Below, in pieces: positions 16,770-24,449 of a DNA stretch of 60,626 nt (the stretch's first letter is position 1; each line of letters opens with the position of its first letter). The translations under genes were made by a program, and so were the position numbers. This DNA comes from UBA2421 sp002343075 (GTDB taxonomy: Bacteria > Planctomycetota > Phycisphaerae > Tepidisphaerales > Tepidisphaeraceae), in NCBI GenBank assembly GCA_937982565.1, contig CALJLN010000040.1:1-60626 (forward strand). The letters are read 5' to 3'. The notes beneath the pieces were generated by a model, which was given only the letters and a program-made list of their open reading frames with translations, made no database searches and had not been told where the DNA came from.

Positions 16770-17702
16770 CTAATCTCCGGGCATTTGCACGGTGCCGACG
16801 AGGTCGCTGAGCTTCTCCGCGCCCTGTTTGCTCACCCACTCGCCCAAACCTTCACAGATTTTGTTCGGAGCGGCTGGGTCAACGAATAATGCCGTGCCGA
16901 TCGCGACCGCCGACGCTCCGGCGAGTATGAACTCGGCGGCGTCCTGCCAGGTTTGCACGCCGCCCATACCCACGATTGGCACGCCCGCAGCCTTTGCAAC
17001 CTGACGATAAACCCGGCTGACCATGTGGATTGCGATCGGCTTAATTGCCGGCCCGCTAAGGCCCCCGGTTACGTTGGCCAAACGCGGGCGACGCCTGTGG
17101 ATGTCGATCGACATCGCGGTGAACGTGTTAACCAGCGTGAGCACGTCGGCCCCGCCTTCAATTGCCGCCCGCGCAGTGACGGCAACGTCGTCCACGTTCG
17201 GACTCAGCTTGACCATCAATGGCTTGGCCGGCAAGACCTTCTTTACCTCATGCACTAACTCCTTTAGACGACCGGGGTTAGTGCCGAAAGTAAGCCCGTC
17301 CTTCACATTGGGGCAGGACACGTTGAGTTCCACCGATCCAACACACGCAATTGGGTTCATCGCGGCGACCGTTTCCACATAGTCGTCGTACGAATGACCA
17401 GCGACGTTAACCACAATCGGACACGGCATTTTTTCAAGTTGCGGAACCTTCTCATCAAGGAACCGCTTCAGCCCCACATTCGCCAGCCCAATCGCATTCA
17501 ACATTCCCCCGCGTGTTTCAACAATCCGCGCCGGCGGGTTGCCCGGCCGCTCTTCCCGCGTAACCGACTTCGTGACGAACGCGCCGAGCTGCGACAAATC
17601 CATGAAATCGCCATACTCGAACGCATAACCACACGTCCCCGAGCAGGTCATGGTGGGGTTCGCGAGCTTCAATCCGGCCAAATGTACAGATAAATCAATC
17701 AC
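16770..17702 (-). CDS. pyrD: Dihydroorotate dehydrogenase, catalytic subunit (class 1B)
   Basis: 310 aa FMN enzyme that oxidises dihydroorotate to orotate in pyrimidine synthesis. Visible blocks are NPTMTCSGTCGYAFEY, the ELNVSCPNVKDG motif holding the catalytic cysteine, MVKLSPNVDD, TLVNTFTAMSID, GGLSGPAIKPIA, and GMGGVQTWQDAAEFILAGASAV for FMN phosphate. A pyrK gene immediately upstream identifies the class 1B, NAD-linked enzyme. The start is GTG, 26 bases after the pyrK stop, so the two form an operon. Confidence 0.95.
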   Translation of the reverse strand: MIDLSVHLAGLKLANPTMTCSGTCGYAFEYGDFMDLSQLGAFVTKSVTREERPGNPPARIVETRGGMLNAIGLANVGLKRFLDEKVPQLEKMPCPIVVNVAGHSYDDYVETVAAMNPIACVGSVELNVSCPNVKDGLTFGTNPGRLKELVHEVKKVLPAKPLMVKLSPNVDDVAVTARAAIEGGADVLTLVNTFTAMSIDIHRRRPRLANVTGGLSGPAIKPIAIHMVSRVYRQVAKAAGVPIVGMGGVQTWQDAAEFILAGASAVAIGTALFVDPAAPNKICEGLGEWVSKQGAEKLSDLVGTVQMPGD

Positions 17703-17728
17703 GACAATCTCAACCTTGACTCATCACT

Positions 17729-18697
17729 TTACCAAAGCAACTCTTCCCCTGCGAACACCGGCCCGTCGGTACATGCCAGGCGATAGCACCAGTCCTGCCC
17801 CGGCAACGGGACAGCGCTGGCGTCGGGCTTCTTCACTCGGATGCAGCAACTCTGGCAGGTGCCCATGCCGCAGGCCATGGCGCGTTCTACCGCAACCTGG
17901 CAGGGGATCTGCCGGGCCCTGGCGAGGTCGGCGACCCGCTTCATCATCACCTCCGGGCCGCAGGTGTAAATCACCGCCATTTCGCCGCGGATGCGGAATC
18001 TATCCAGATATTCCTGGAGCGACTGGGTCACAAACCCCCTGAAACCGTAGCTGCCATCATCTGTGCTGATGACCGCGGGGATGCCGTGCGCGGCGAACTC
18101 CTGAATGTTGTATAGCGGCTCGATCGAATCAATGCCCGGCGTTCGCGCGTCCGCGGTGACAGTGAGACTCAGCAGGTCGCGCGTGGTCGCGCCGCAGAAA
18201 GCGATCACTTTCTTGCCTACCAGCTCGCTAGCGAGATAAAGCATCGGCGGAATGCCTACTCCGCCTCCCACCAAAATCGCAATCTGGTTCTCCACAGGGT
18301 GTGAGAACGTGTTTCCAAGCGGTCCAAGAATGCCTACTTCGTCACCAGTGCGAAGTTGCACCAGCCAGTCTGTCCCAACGCCTACAACACGGTGAATGAC
18401 CTCGATCGTCGCTGTCTCGCCATCAGTTGTCGCCCCTGCCAATGAAAACGGTCGCCGAAGCAGGGCCGTAGGCGCAATCAGGTCAACATTTTCAACCTCC
18501 GGCCTCTGAGGCGAGGGCCACTCGAGTTCTCGCTCAACGTAGTCAAGATCGCGAGTTGAGCGACACAGCAGTTGGACAAACTGCCCTGCCTTCGTTGGTG
18601 GGAATCCCCGGACTTCCATCACCAGCTTAAAATGCTCCCGGCACAATGGGATATTCGCACAGACCACCCCGGTAAACTGTCCACGCCGCTGGTTCAT
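17729..18697 (-). CDS. pyrK: Dihydroorotate dehydrogenase electron-transfer subunit
   Basis: 322 aa. A ferredoxin-reductase-like FAD domain carries RRPFSLAG, an NAD-binding region carries GGGVGIPPML, and the C-terminal [2Fe-2S] site has CGMGTCQSC and a later Cys in YRLACTDGPVF. It passes electrons from PyrD to NAD. It is about 60 aa longer than typical PyrK, mainly through an insertion around residues 50-75. No strong ribosome-binding site precedes the ATG. About 200 bases upstream, on the same strand, lie a strong promoter and terminator that could act as an attenuator. Confidence 0.92.
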   Translation of the reverse strand: MNQRRGQFTGVVCANIPLCREHFKLVMEVRGFPPTKAGQFVQLLCRSTRDLDYVERELEWPSPQRPEVENVDLIAPTALLRRPFSLAGATTDGETATIEVIHRVVGVGTDWLVQLRTGDEVGILGPLGNTFSHPVENQIAILVGGGVGIPPMLYLASELVGKKVIAFCGATTRDLLSLTVTADARTPGIDSIEPLYNIQEFAAHGIPAVISTDDGSYGFRGFVTQSLQEYLDRFRIRGEMAVIYTCGPEVMMKRVADLARARQIPCQVAVERAMACGMGTCQSCCIRVKKPDASAVPLPGQDWCYRLACTDGPVFAGEELLW

Positions 18698-18896
18698 TAG
18701 TGCATTCTACGGATGTGCTCACAGAATCGAAGTGAAGTGAAGTGAGGATCCTGCAACTGCGTGCAACGAGGCGACACGGCGAAACGAGTAGAATATTGAA
18801 TCACACGTCGATCGGTGATGGATTAAAATGCATCGGCGACCCCCGCGATGGGGAAATCTGGCCGTGCGGTCGCAAGTGGGTGCGATCCGTGCGCAT

Positions 18897-18939
18897 AAAA
18901 AAACTTCCGGAGGGGTGGCTCCTGTCCACCTCCGGAAGT
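18897..18939 (-). terminator. Rho-independent terminator
   Basis: The arms at 18903-18913 and 18929-18939 pair perfectly over 11 bp. Three more pairs (18916-18918 with 18926-18928) continue the stem after a two-base bulge. On the minus strand the hairpin is followed by seven T residues at 18903-18897. Confidence 0.85.
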
Positions 18940-18997
18940 GCGCCACGGCAAGAAGCCGTAAGATCGTTTTACGCGGCGAGTTTCACGCTGCGTTCTC
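18897..18997 (-). ncRNA. Predicted small RNA or attenuated leader upstream of pyrK
   Basis: A near-consensus promoter (19032-19004) should start transcription around 18997. About 60 bases later comes a strong hairpin ending in seven U residues at 18903-18897. The transcript would be about 100 nt with little coding capacity; a five-codon GTG frame (MKLAA) lies near its 5' end. It does not show the conserved loops of SRP RNA, 6S RNA or the PyrR-binding motif. It could be an independent small RNA or a leader that attenuates pyrKD. The promoter and terminator are seen directly; the function is inference. Confidence 0.5.
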
Positions 18998-19003
18998 AGG
19001 GCG

Positions 19004-19032
19004 ACTATACTTCCGCCTACTACCCAAGTCAA
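19004..19032 (-). promoter_or_regulatory. Strong housekeeping promoter, minus strand
   Basis: TTGACT at 19032-19027 and TATAGT at 19009-19004 are separated by exactly 17 bases. This is the best consensus match noticed in the window. It drives the small transcript toward pyrK and is divergent from mutT. Confidence 0.7.
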
Positions 19033-19066
19033 TCGACCTTTTAGCTTGGCGAAAGTATCTTTTTTG

Positions 19067-19094
19067 TTGCGTAAGATCATGTTCTGCATATAGT
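19067..19094 (+). promoter_or_regulatory. Predicted mutT promoter
   Basis: TTGCGT at 19067-19072 and TATAGT at 19089-19094 are separated by 16 bases and lie about 90 bases upstream of the mutT start. The -10 is good and the -35 moderate. Confidence 0.45.
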
Positions 19095-19185
19095 TATGCC
19101 ATATCGCATGCCACACAACATGTGGCGGAAACCGGGTTTTATCGGGCGTGACATTTACCACACAAAGGCCCGATCTGGAGGAACC

Positions 19186-19611
19186 ATGCAGAATGGCCCA
19201 TCGCTGCTCCGCGTGGGGGTTGGGGTCGTGGTTTCGGATGATCGGACCCGCGTCCTCGCCTGCCTGCGTCGGGCAGACGACTACTACGGCGGGTTTTGGG
19301 AGTTCCCCGGGGGGAAGTGTGAACCGGGCGAGACGCCAGCAGGCTGCATCGTCCGAGAACTGCGCGAAGAACTCGGCATCACGGTCGAACCTATTGAGCA
19401 ACTTCCCCTGTTTCATCATCACTATCCCGACCGGAACCGGCAGGTCGAGCTTCACCCTTGGCTCTGCCGACACATTGCCGGGCAACCGCAGCTGATCGAA
19501 GTGGCTGATTTCCGTTGGTGCACGCCAGCCGACCTGCTCACCCTCCATTTTCTCCCCGCCAATGGCCCGCTGATCGAGGAGATTCGGATTCGCCTTCAAA
19601 TCGCGAGCTAA
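19186..19611 (+). CDS. mutT: MutT-type Nudix hydrolase (8-oxo-dGTP diphosphatase)
   Basis: 141 aa. The complete Nudix box is present, Gx5Ex7REUxEExGU, running from GGKCEPGE to RELREELGI at about residues 40-63. A short N-terminal strand (RVGVGVVVSD) and a C-terminal FRWCTPADL segment match MutT proteins that sanitise oxidised dGTP. Substrate specificity within the family is inferred. The ATG at 19186 is preceded by GGAGGAACC, an excellent ribosome-binding site. It lies about 45 bases before tRNA-Val. Confidence 0.88.
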   Translation: MQNGPSLLRVGVGVVVSDDRTRVLACLRRADDYYGGFWEFPGGKCEPGETPAGCIVRELREELGITVEPIEQLPLFHHHYPDRNRQVELHPWLCRHIAGQPQLIEVADFRWCTPADLLTLHFLPANGPLIEEIRIRLQIAS

Positions 19612-19612
19612 C

Positions 19613-19640
19613 TTGCAGTTCCAACGCGATCGGATAGAGT
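19613..19640 (+). promoter_or_regulatory. Possible tRNA-Val promoter
   Basis: TTGCAG at 19613-19618 and TAGAGT at 19635-19640 are 16 bases apart and end 15 bases before the tRNA 5' end. Moderate match only. Confidence 0.4.
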
Positions 19641-19655
19641 TTATCGCAGTAGAAT

Positions 19656-19729
19656 GGGCGTTTAGCTCAGCTGGCTAGAGCGCACGGATCACACCCGTGA
19701 GGTCAGGGGTTCAAGTCCCTTAACGCCCA
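19656..19729 (+). tRNA. tRNA-Val (anticodon CAC)
   Basis: The cloverleaf is complete. The acceptor stem GGGCGTT pairs with AACGCCC (19722-19728), with discriminator A. The D arm has the GCTCAGCTGG context. The anticodon stem CACGG/CCGTG encloses loop ATCACAC, giving anticodon CAC, and the T arm has TTCAAGT. CCA is not encoded. It reads the GTG codon. Confidence 0.95.
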
Positions 19730-19744
19730 CTGTTCAACGGTTGC

Positions 19745-19777
19745 ACGCCTCGGTTTGGGCCGGGGCGTTCTGCTTTT
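19745..19777 (+). terminator. Terminator after tRNA-Val
   Basis: ACGCCTCGG at 19745-19753 pairs with CCGGGGCGT at 19760-19768 (one G-T pair), followed by the T-rich TTCTGCTTTT. It starts 16 bases after the tRNA. Confidence 0.65.
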
Positions 19778-19946
19778 GGGGATGCCGTGGCCCGTCGCGA
19801 AGTCGCGTGCCAGAGCCGCTTGTGTCCGATTCTGACCTTTGATGCTGGCGCGATCTGATTTCTGTTGCTCCGAATCGGAGAGATCGGGCTACAATTCCGG
19901 CGGCAGCGGTGAAGATCACTGCGTTTGAGCCATTACGAGGCACACA

Positions 19947-20819
19947 ATGCGCTGGAAAAACCTGGGACAAAGCTCCAACGTCGAGGACCGCAGAGGCGTG
20001 CCCGTTTCAGGGCGAACGATGGCGGTCGGCGGCGGCGGAATCGGGATGCTCATTATCATCATCCTTATTGCCCTGCTTGGCGGCGATCCGCAGCAGGTCA
20101 TCCAACAGCTTCCCGCCGGCGGAGGCGCGCCCAGCGCGCAGCGGGAGTCGGCCCCGCGGCAATTCAGCCCGGAAGAGGAAGAGCTCAAAAGCATGGTCTC
20201 GGCAGTGCTGAAGAGCACCGAAGATGTCTGGGGCCAGCTTTTTGCGCAGTCAGGCCGACGCTATGAGCCGCCCAAGCTCGTGCTGTTCACCGGGCAGGTC
20301 CGGTCGCGCTGCGGGCATGGGTCGGCGGAGATGGGTCCTTTTTATTGCCCCGAAGACCAGACGGTGTATATCGATCTCAGCTTCTACCGCGAACTGCGGC
20401 AGCGATTCCAGGCACCGGGCGATTTCGCGCAGGCGTATGTCATTGCTCACGAAGTCGGGCACCATGTTCAGAATCTGCTCGGCGTCAGCGGGCAAGTGCA
20501 CGCGGCGCGGCAGCAACTCAGTGAATCGCAGTACAACGACCTTTCTGTGCGTCTTGAGTTGCAGGCCGACTACTACGCCGGCGTGTGGGCACACCACGCA
20601 CAAAGAACCAAGAGCATCCTTGAGCCCGGAGACTTGGAAGAAGCCCTCAACGCAGCCAGCGCCATCGGCGACGACAACATTCAGAAGAAGATTCAGGGCT
20701 ATGCGGTCCCCGACAGCTTCACCCACGGCACCGGCGAGCAGCGCGTTCGATGGTTTCGCAAGGGCTTCCAATCCGGCGATCCAAATCAGGGTGACACGTT
20801 TAACACTCCAAACTTGTAG
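19947..20819 (+). CDS. Membrane-anchored neutral zinc metallopeptidase (YpfJ family)
   Basis: 290 aa. One transmembrane helix near residues 30-50 (GIGMLIIIILIALLGG) leaves most of the protein outside the cytoplasm. The conserved family core shows CGHGSAEMGPFYCP, YIDLSFY, the zinc motif VIAHEVGHHVQNLLG and RLELQADYYAGVWAHH with a further acidic ligand. The family (putative neutral zinc metallopeptidase, formerly DUF2342-like/YpfJ) has no well-defined substrate that I know of. It is transcribed alone after tRNA-Val; EVE-domain and PH-domain genes follow within 30 bases. Confidence 0.9.
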   Translation: MRWKNLGQSSNVEDRRGVPVSGRTMAVGGGGIGMLIIIILIALLGGDPQQVIQQLPAGGGAPSAQRESAPRQFSPEEEELKSMVSAVLKSTEDVWGQLFAQSGRRYEPPKLVLFTGQVRSRCGHGSAEMGPFYCPEDQTVYIDLSFYRELRQRFQAPGDFAQAYVIAHEVGHHVQNLLGVSGQVHAARQQLSESQYNDLSVRLELQADYYAGVWAHHAQRTKSILEPGDLEEALNAASAIGDDNIQKKIQGYAVPDSFTHGTGEQRVRWFRKGFQSGDPNQGDTFNTPNL

Positions 20820-20846
20820 GCCGACGTATCCTTTCCCCCAATCCGC

Positions 20847-21275
20847 ATGCCTCAGCGTACTGAGAACAATTTCTGGCTTCTCAAGACAGAGCCTACGGAA
20901 TACTCATGGCATGATCTCGTACACGATAAGGTGACAAGCTGGTCAGGTATCTCCAACGCGACAGCGCTGATTCACTTGCGTGCAATGAAGCCGAGGGATC
21001 TAGCCCTCATTTATCACACCGGAAGCGAACGAGCGTGTGTTGGGATCGCAGAGATTGTGAAAGGCCCTTATCCAGACCCCAGGGCCGGCAATCCCAAGCT
21101 GGTGGCGGTGGATATCATGGCGAAACAGCCATTGGAGGTTGCGGTTACCCTCCAACAAATCAAGGCAGATCCGGCATTTGTGGGGTTCGACCTTTTGCGT
21201 ATCAGTCGGCTGAGCGTCGTGCCGGTACCGGCGGAGATGTGGAAACGGCTGCTGACTTTGGCGAAGATGGCGTGA
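20847..21275 (+). CDS. EVE domain protein
   Basis: 142 aa, essentially a single EVE domain. NFWLLKTEPTEYSW opens it, followed by WSGISNATALIHLRAMKPRDLALIYHTG, CVGIAEIV and the L-R-I-S-R-L end. EVE domains share the PUA-like fold and bind modified bases in DNA or RNA; no nuclease or methylase partner lies next to it. It is followed one base later by a PH-domain gene, so the two are probably co-transcribed. Confidence 0.92.
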   Translation: MPQRTENNFWLLKTEPTEYSWHDLVHDKVTSWSGISNATALIHLRAMKPRDLALIYHTGSERACVGIAEIVKGPYPDPRAGNPKLVAVDIMAKQPLEVAVTLQQIKADPAFVGFDLLRISRLSVVPVPAEMWKRLLTLAKMA

Positions 21276-21276
21276 C

Positions 21277-21861
21277 ATGGAAAAGAAGCTCGAACAATCT
21301 GCGCTCGAAGCCACCCTCGACCCGGACCACGTAGCCCCGACCGGGGATGATGAACGCATCTACTTTCAAGGCTCCCCGATGCTCCGCGGGGAGTTACTAT
21401 ATACGACTGCCTGGATTAGTTTCGGCCTTATCATCGCGGCACTGCCAAGCCTGATCTGGATTTTCGACTTTGAAGATTTCAAACTCTGGTGGCTATGGCC
21501 GATTTCCATAGCGATCGGAGCGATCGTCGCGGCTGTGCCGATCATTGAGACGAAACGAATCAAGTATCGCATCAGCAACTACCGCATCGATCGCGAGATC
21601 GGCCTGCTCAGTAAGAAAATCGACACTCTCGAACTTTGGCACGTTGAAGACATCCAGTTCAACCAGAGCGTGGTCGATCGAATCCTAGGGGTTGGGACGA
21701 TCACCATCTATACACACGACGAAACAACTCGCACGCTCAATCTTCAAAGTCTGCCAAATCCGCGACCTATTTTTGATAATCTGAAGAACCGAATCATCGC
21801 GGTGAAGCGCCAGCGAGGCGTTCTAAAAATCAACAGCGGCGGCGGCGACCTCTCGTCTTGA
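21277..21861 (+). CDS. Bacterial PH domain membrane protein
   Basis: 194 aa. Two transmembrane helices (about residues 45-65 and 72-92) precede a bacterial PH domain (YRISNYRIDREIGLLSKKIDTLELWHVEDI...VDRILGVGTITIYTHDETT) of the YdbS/YdbT type. The N-terminus is acidic and cytoplasmic. The start codon lies one base after the stop of the EVE gene. Function in the family is unclear; some members affect membrane stress or bacteriocin resistance. Confidence 0.88.
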   Translation: MEKKLEQSALEATLDPDHVAPTGDDERIYFQGSPMLRGELLYTTAWISFGLIIAALPSLIWIFDFEDFKLWWLWPISIAIGAIVAAVPIIETKRIKYRISNYRIDREIGLLSKKIDTLELWHVEDIQFNQSVVDRILGVGTITIYTHDETTRTLNLQSLPNPRPIFDNLKNRIIAVKRQRGVLKINSGGGDLSS

Positions 21862-21984
21862 TCATCCGAAAATGATCGTCCAGCCCCATTTTGATCCGGC
21901 GAGCGGTTGTGACTGCTGGCAGGATTCGCCCAACGATCGCACCGCCGCTTGACCTGCAGCCCGAAACTTGGCACCCCTATACAG

Positions 21985-23016
21985 ATGGCGACGGCGGCAT
22001 TCATTCCAATTGGGGTTGACCCGGATTTATCACTTCCCGAGTCGTCCTGCGCAGCCGCACTGTCGCGCGAGGGTCTCACGGTGGCGCTGCTCATTCAACT
22101 CCTTCGCGAGGCGGGAATTGAAATCAATCGGATGACCTCGCCCGACCTTTCTGGCCAGTTACATCAGGCAGCCGCGCGACCGGCCGATGTCGTAGTTTGT
22201 TCTGGGCTGGACGCCGATTCCGTCGCGCGGCTAAACGCCAACGTGGCAGTACAGTTTGCGCGCGAGGTGCAGCTCGGCGTCGAATGCGTTGCCAAAGTGC
22301 TGAAGGCCACACAATCGATCGTAGTCTTTGATTCCGCACTGCCGTCTGGCTGGCGCGCCGGACGGCGCCGCGATGACTCCATGAAGCTCGTGCAGTTGGA
22401 TCATGCTTACCCACAGCTACATCCGGCTTTGCTGCTGCCACGGGTCTTATCGCGACAGCTTGTGCCCGGTCGTCAGCCACTGGATGCGGGCGTGGTAATG
22501 ATCGACGCCGCCGCTGCGTGGACAATCGCGCGGCTCTTGTCTGGCAATGTTTCATCCGCGGTGCCGGTGTGCGTCCGCGATCACCGGACGGGCCGAGTCA
22601 CCTTCGCCGCCGTCGCCCCGGAGGTGATGCTCGCTGATTTGATGCACGCCCTGCGCCTGCCCACTCTTGAAGATGGCGATTGCGCCATTTCTGGTGAGCT
22701 GATCCTGCATCAGCCAGCCGACCTGACCCGCACCGCAGGCCGAGCCGCCCCGGTTCTTCACATTTGCCGCGCCACAGCGCCCACAACGCCCGCCCCCTGC
22801 ACTCGGTGCAACTGGTGTGCCGACGTGTGCCCAACTCGTGTGCTACCGATGGTTGCGCTTGAGGCCGTTCAAATGGGTGACGCATCGCTGGCTGACCGTT
22901 CGCGCGCGTCACTGTGCATCGAATGCGGGCTATGCGACTACGTTTGCCCGTCGCGGTTGCCATTGGTCAAGGCAACCCGCGCCGCGGCGGGGAGAGCGCG
23001 GCGCGGGGTGATGTGA
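21985..23016 (+). CDS. RnfC-like iron-sulfur protein
   Basis: 343 aa. It follows RnfC in outline: an N-terminal region that includes YPQLHPALLLPRVL and PLDAGVVMIDAAAAWT, then a beta-rich domain. Two [4Fe-4S] motifs follow, CTRCNWCADVCP from residue 272 and CIECGLCDYVCP from residue 311. RnfC normally passes electrons from NADH into the Rnf membrane complex. The N-terminal half lacks the glycine-rich NADH/FMN-binding signature as far as I can see, so it may be a relative with a different donor. The ATG at 21985 is preferred to a TTG 36 bases upstream. An RnfD-like gene follows at 46 bases. Confidence 0.75.
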   Translation: MATAAFIPIGVDPDLSLPESSCAAALSREGLTVALLIQLLREAGIEINRMTSPDLSGQLHQAAARPADVVVCSGLDADSVARLNANVAVQFAREVQLGVECVAKVLKATQSIVVFDSALPSGWRAGRRRDDSMKLVQLDHAYPQLHPALLLPRVLSRQLVPGRQPLDAGVVMIDAAAAWTIARLLSGNVSSAVPVCVRDHRTGRVTFAAVAPEVMLADLMHALRLPTLEDGDCAISGELILHQPADLTRTAGRAAPVLHICRATAPTTPAPCTRCNWCADVCPTRVLPMVALEAVQMGDASLADRSRASLCIECGLCDYVCPSRLPLVKATRAAAGRARRGVM

Positions 23017-23062
23017 GCATTTGCCGATGTCGCCTGACGCCGGTTAGACTCAACCTCGATCG

Positions 23063-24298
23063 ATGCACGCTTCAGCACCCGCCGACGAATCACTGCCAAA
23101 ATCATGCCCTGATGCCCGAACCGGGTGGCAGGTGGCATCCGGCGGATGGTCGGGCGTTTCAAACCACCGCATTACCTGGATGCAACTGGTGGCGTTGTTG
23201 TTCCCCCTCGCCGCGGGGGTGGCGATATTCGGCTGGCGCGCCGCAGCGGGCGCGGCGACGTTAGTCATCACAGCGGTGCTCGCTGCACTTGTCTGGCAAC
23301 GGGTTGGCCGGCGCGGCAGCCGCATCTCCGTGCTCGGTATGGCAGTGGCAGCGCTGATGCTGGCGATGACCCTGCCAGCCCACCTGTTTTCGTCTTCGTC
23401 GCCAACCGCGGACCTTCAATCTCCGTGGCCCATTCTCCCAGCGGCGGGGATCGTGCTCGCGATTCTCTGCTGGCTGCTCGGCGGGACGGCGCGCGTTCAT
23501 CCGGTTCTGCTGACGCACCTGCTGCTGGTGGTGATGTTTCAGCCCTACCTTGTTCCACGCCAAGTGCTGCAACCCGATCGACTGGTGCGCGGCGATCTGC
23601 TCCGTGTGCCGGTTGATTCTCAGATCAATCCGCAGATACCGTGGCTTTCGCAAGAATCCGTCGAAGGTTACGACGCCTACTTGCGTGAACCCATCGCCCG
23701 CAGACTCACGCTCTTCACCACCGGCATCGACAGACCGGAGCGAGGCTGGTTATCGCTCGAAAGCTTGATTCGCGACCGCCTGCCTCCGATCGAAGATTTG
23801 ATGGTCGCAGGCGAGCCACGGCCAATCGGCACCGCCAGCACCGTGTTCGTCATAGTTGGCGGGCTGTTTCTGCTGTACCGCGGGTTGATCGATTACCGAA
23901 TACCGCTGGTGATGATCTCCGCAGCGTTTCTTGCGTTCTTGGTGCTGCCTGTGCCAATACTGCTCAACGAGCAGGGACCGCAGTGGCGATGGCTTGCGTG
24001 GCGAGATTCTGCGGCGACATGGGGCGTCGCCGTGACGTTCGCGAACTATGAATTGCTCGCCTCTCCGTTGATTTTCGCTGCCATGTTCCTTGCCACCTCG
24101 CCGTCCATTCGCCCACTCTGCCGCCGGTGGCGCGTCATCTGGGCGGGGACGGCGGGCGTCGTCTGCGCGGCGCTGCAATTGTATGTGAGCGTTGAGTTTG
24201 GGCCGTACGTTGCCCTGATTCTGGCTGGACTGCTTACCCCGCTGATGGATCGGATCGGCCTCGCCCGATCCACTCCGAGCGGAGTGGGCAATTTATAG
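23063..24298 (+). CDS. RnfD/NqrB-like membrane protein
   Basis: 411 aa with about nine membrane helices. The strongest family block is LPPIEDLMVAGEPRPIGTAST followed by GGLFLLYRGLIDYRIPL. A C-terminal segment, MFLATSPSIRPLCRRWRVIW, parallels the MATDPVTAP region of RnfD/NqrB. A 100-residue periplasmic-type loop lies between helices. The S-G-A-T motif to which FMN is covalently attached in RnfD and NqrB is not present. With the preceding RnfC-like gene it forms a two-gene module; RnfA, B, E and G homologues are not in the window. Confidence 0.7.
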   Translation: MHASAPADESLPKSCPDARTGWQVASGGWSGVSNHRITWMQLVALLFPLAAGVAIFGWRAAAGAATLVITAVLAALVWQRVGRRGSRISVLGMAVAALMLAMTLPAHLFSSSSPTADLQSPWPILPAAGIVLAILCWLLGGTARVHPVLLTHLLLVVMFQPYLVPRQVLQPDRLVRGDLLRVPVDSQINPQIPWLSQESVEGYDAYLREPIARRLTLFTTGIDRPERGWLSLESLIRDRLPPIEDLMVAGEPRPIGTASTVFVIVGGLFLLYRGLIDYRIPLVMISAAFLAFLVLPVPILLNEQGPQWRWLAWRDSAATWGVAVTFANYELLASPLIFAAMFLATSPSIRPLCRRWRVIWAGTAGVVCAALQLYVSVEFGPYVALILAGLLTPLMDRIGLARSTPSGVGNL

Positions 24299-24321
24299 CC
24301 CAATGAAGAAGCCCCAATAAA

Positions 24322-24349
24322 GAAGCCCGGCGCTTGTGGCCCGGGCTTC
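24322..24349. terminator. Hairpin between convergent genes
   Basis: GAAGCCCGG at 24322-24330 pairs with CCGGGCTTC at 24341-24349 around a 10-base loop. It lies between the convergent RnfD-like and HTH genes. There is no T tract, so it may be a weak bidirectional or factor-dependent terminator. Confidence 0.4.
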
Positions 24350-24449
24350 GTCGCTCATCCTCCGCAAAATCTGATGAGCTTCTGTCTGCGTCTCATCCAC
24401 CTGATCGTAAGCGCCCAATAGTGGGCGCGTTGCGCGGTAACCCCTTGGG

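Noticed and set aside
18897..18997. Possible SRP RNA or 6S RNA
   Set aside because: The transcript lacks the conserved SRP apical loop sequence and is too short for 6S RNA.
18823..19599. 258-residue minus-strand frame opposite mutT
   Set aside because: Shadow of the Nudix gene; it also reads through the strong promoter and terminator called as separate elements.
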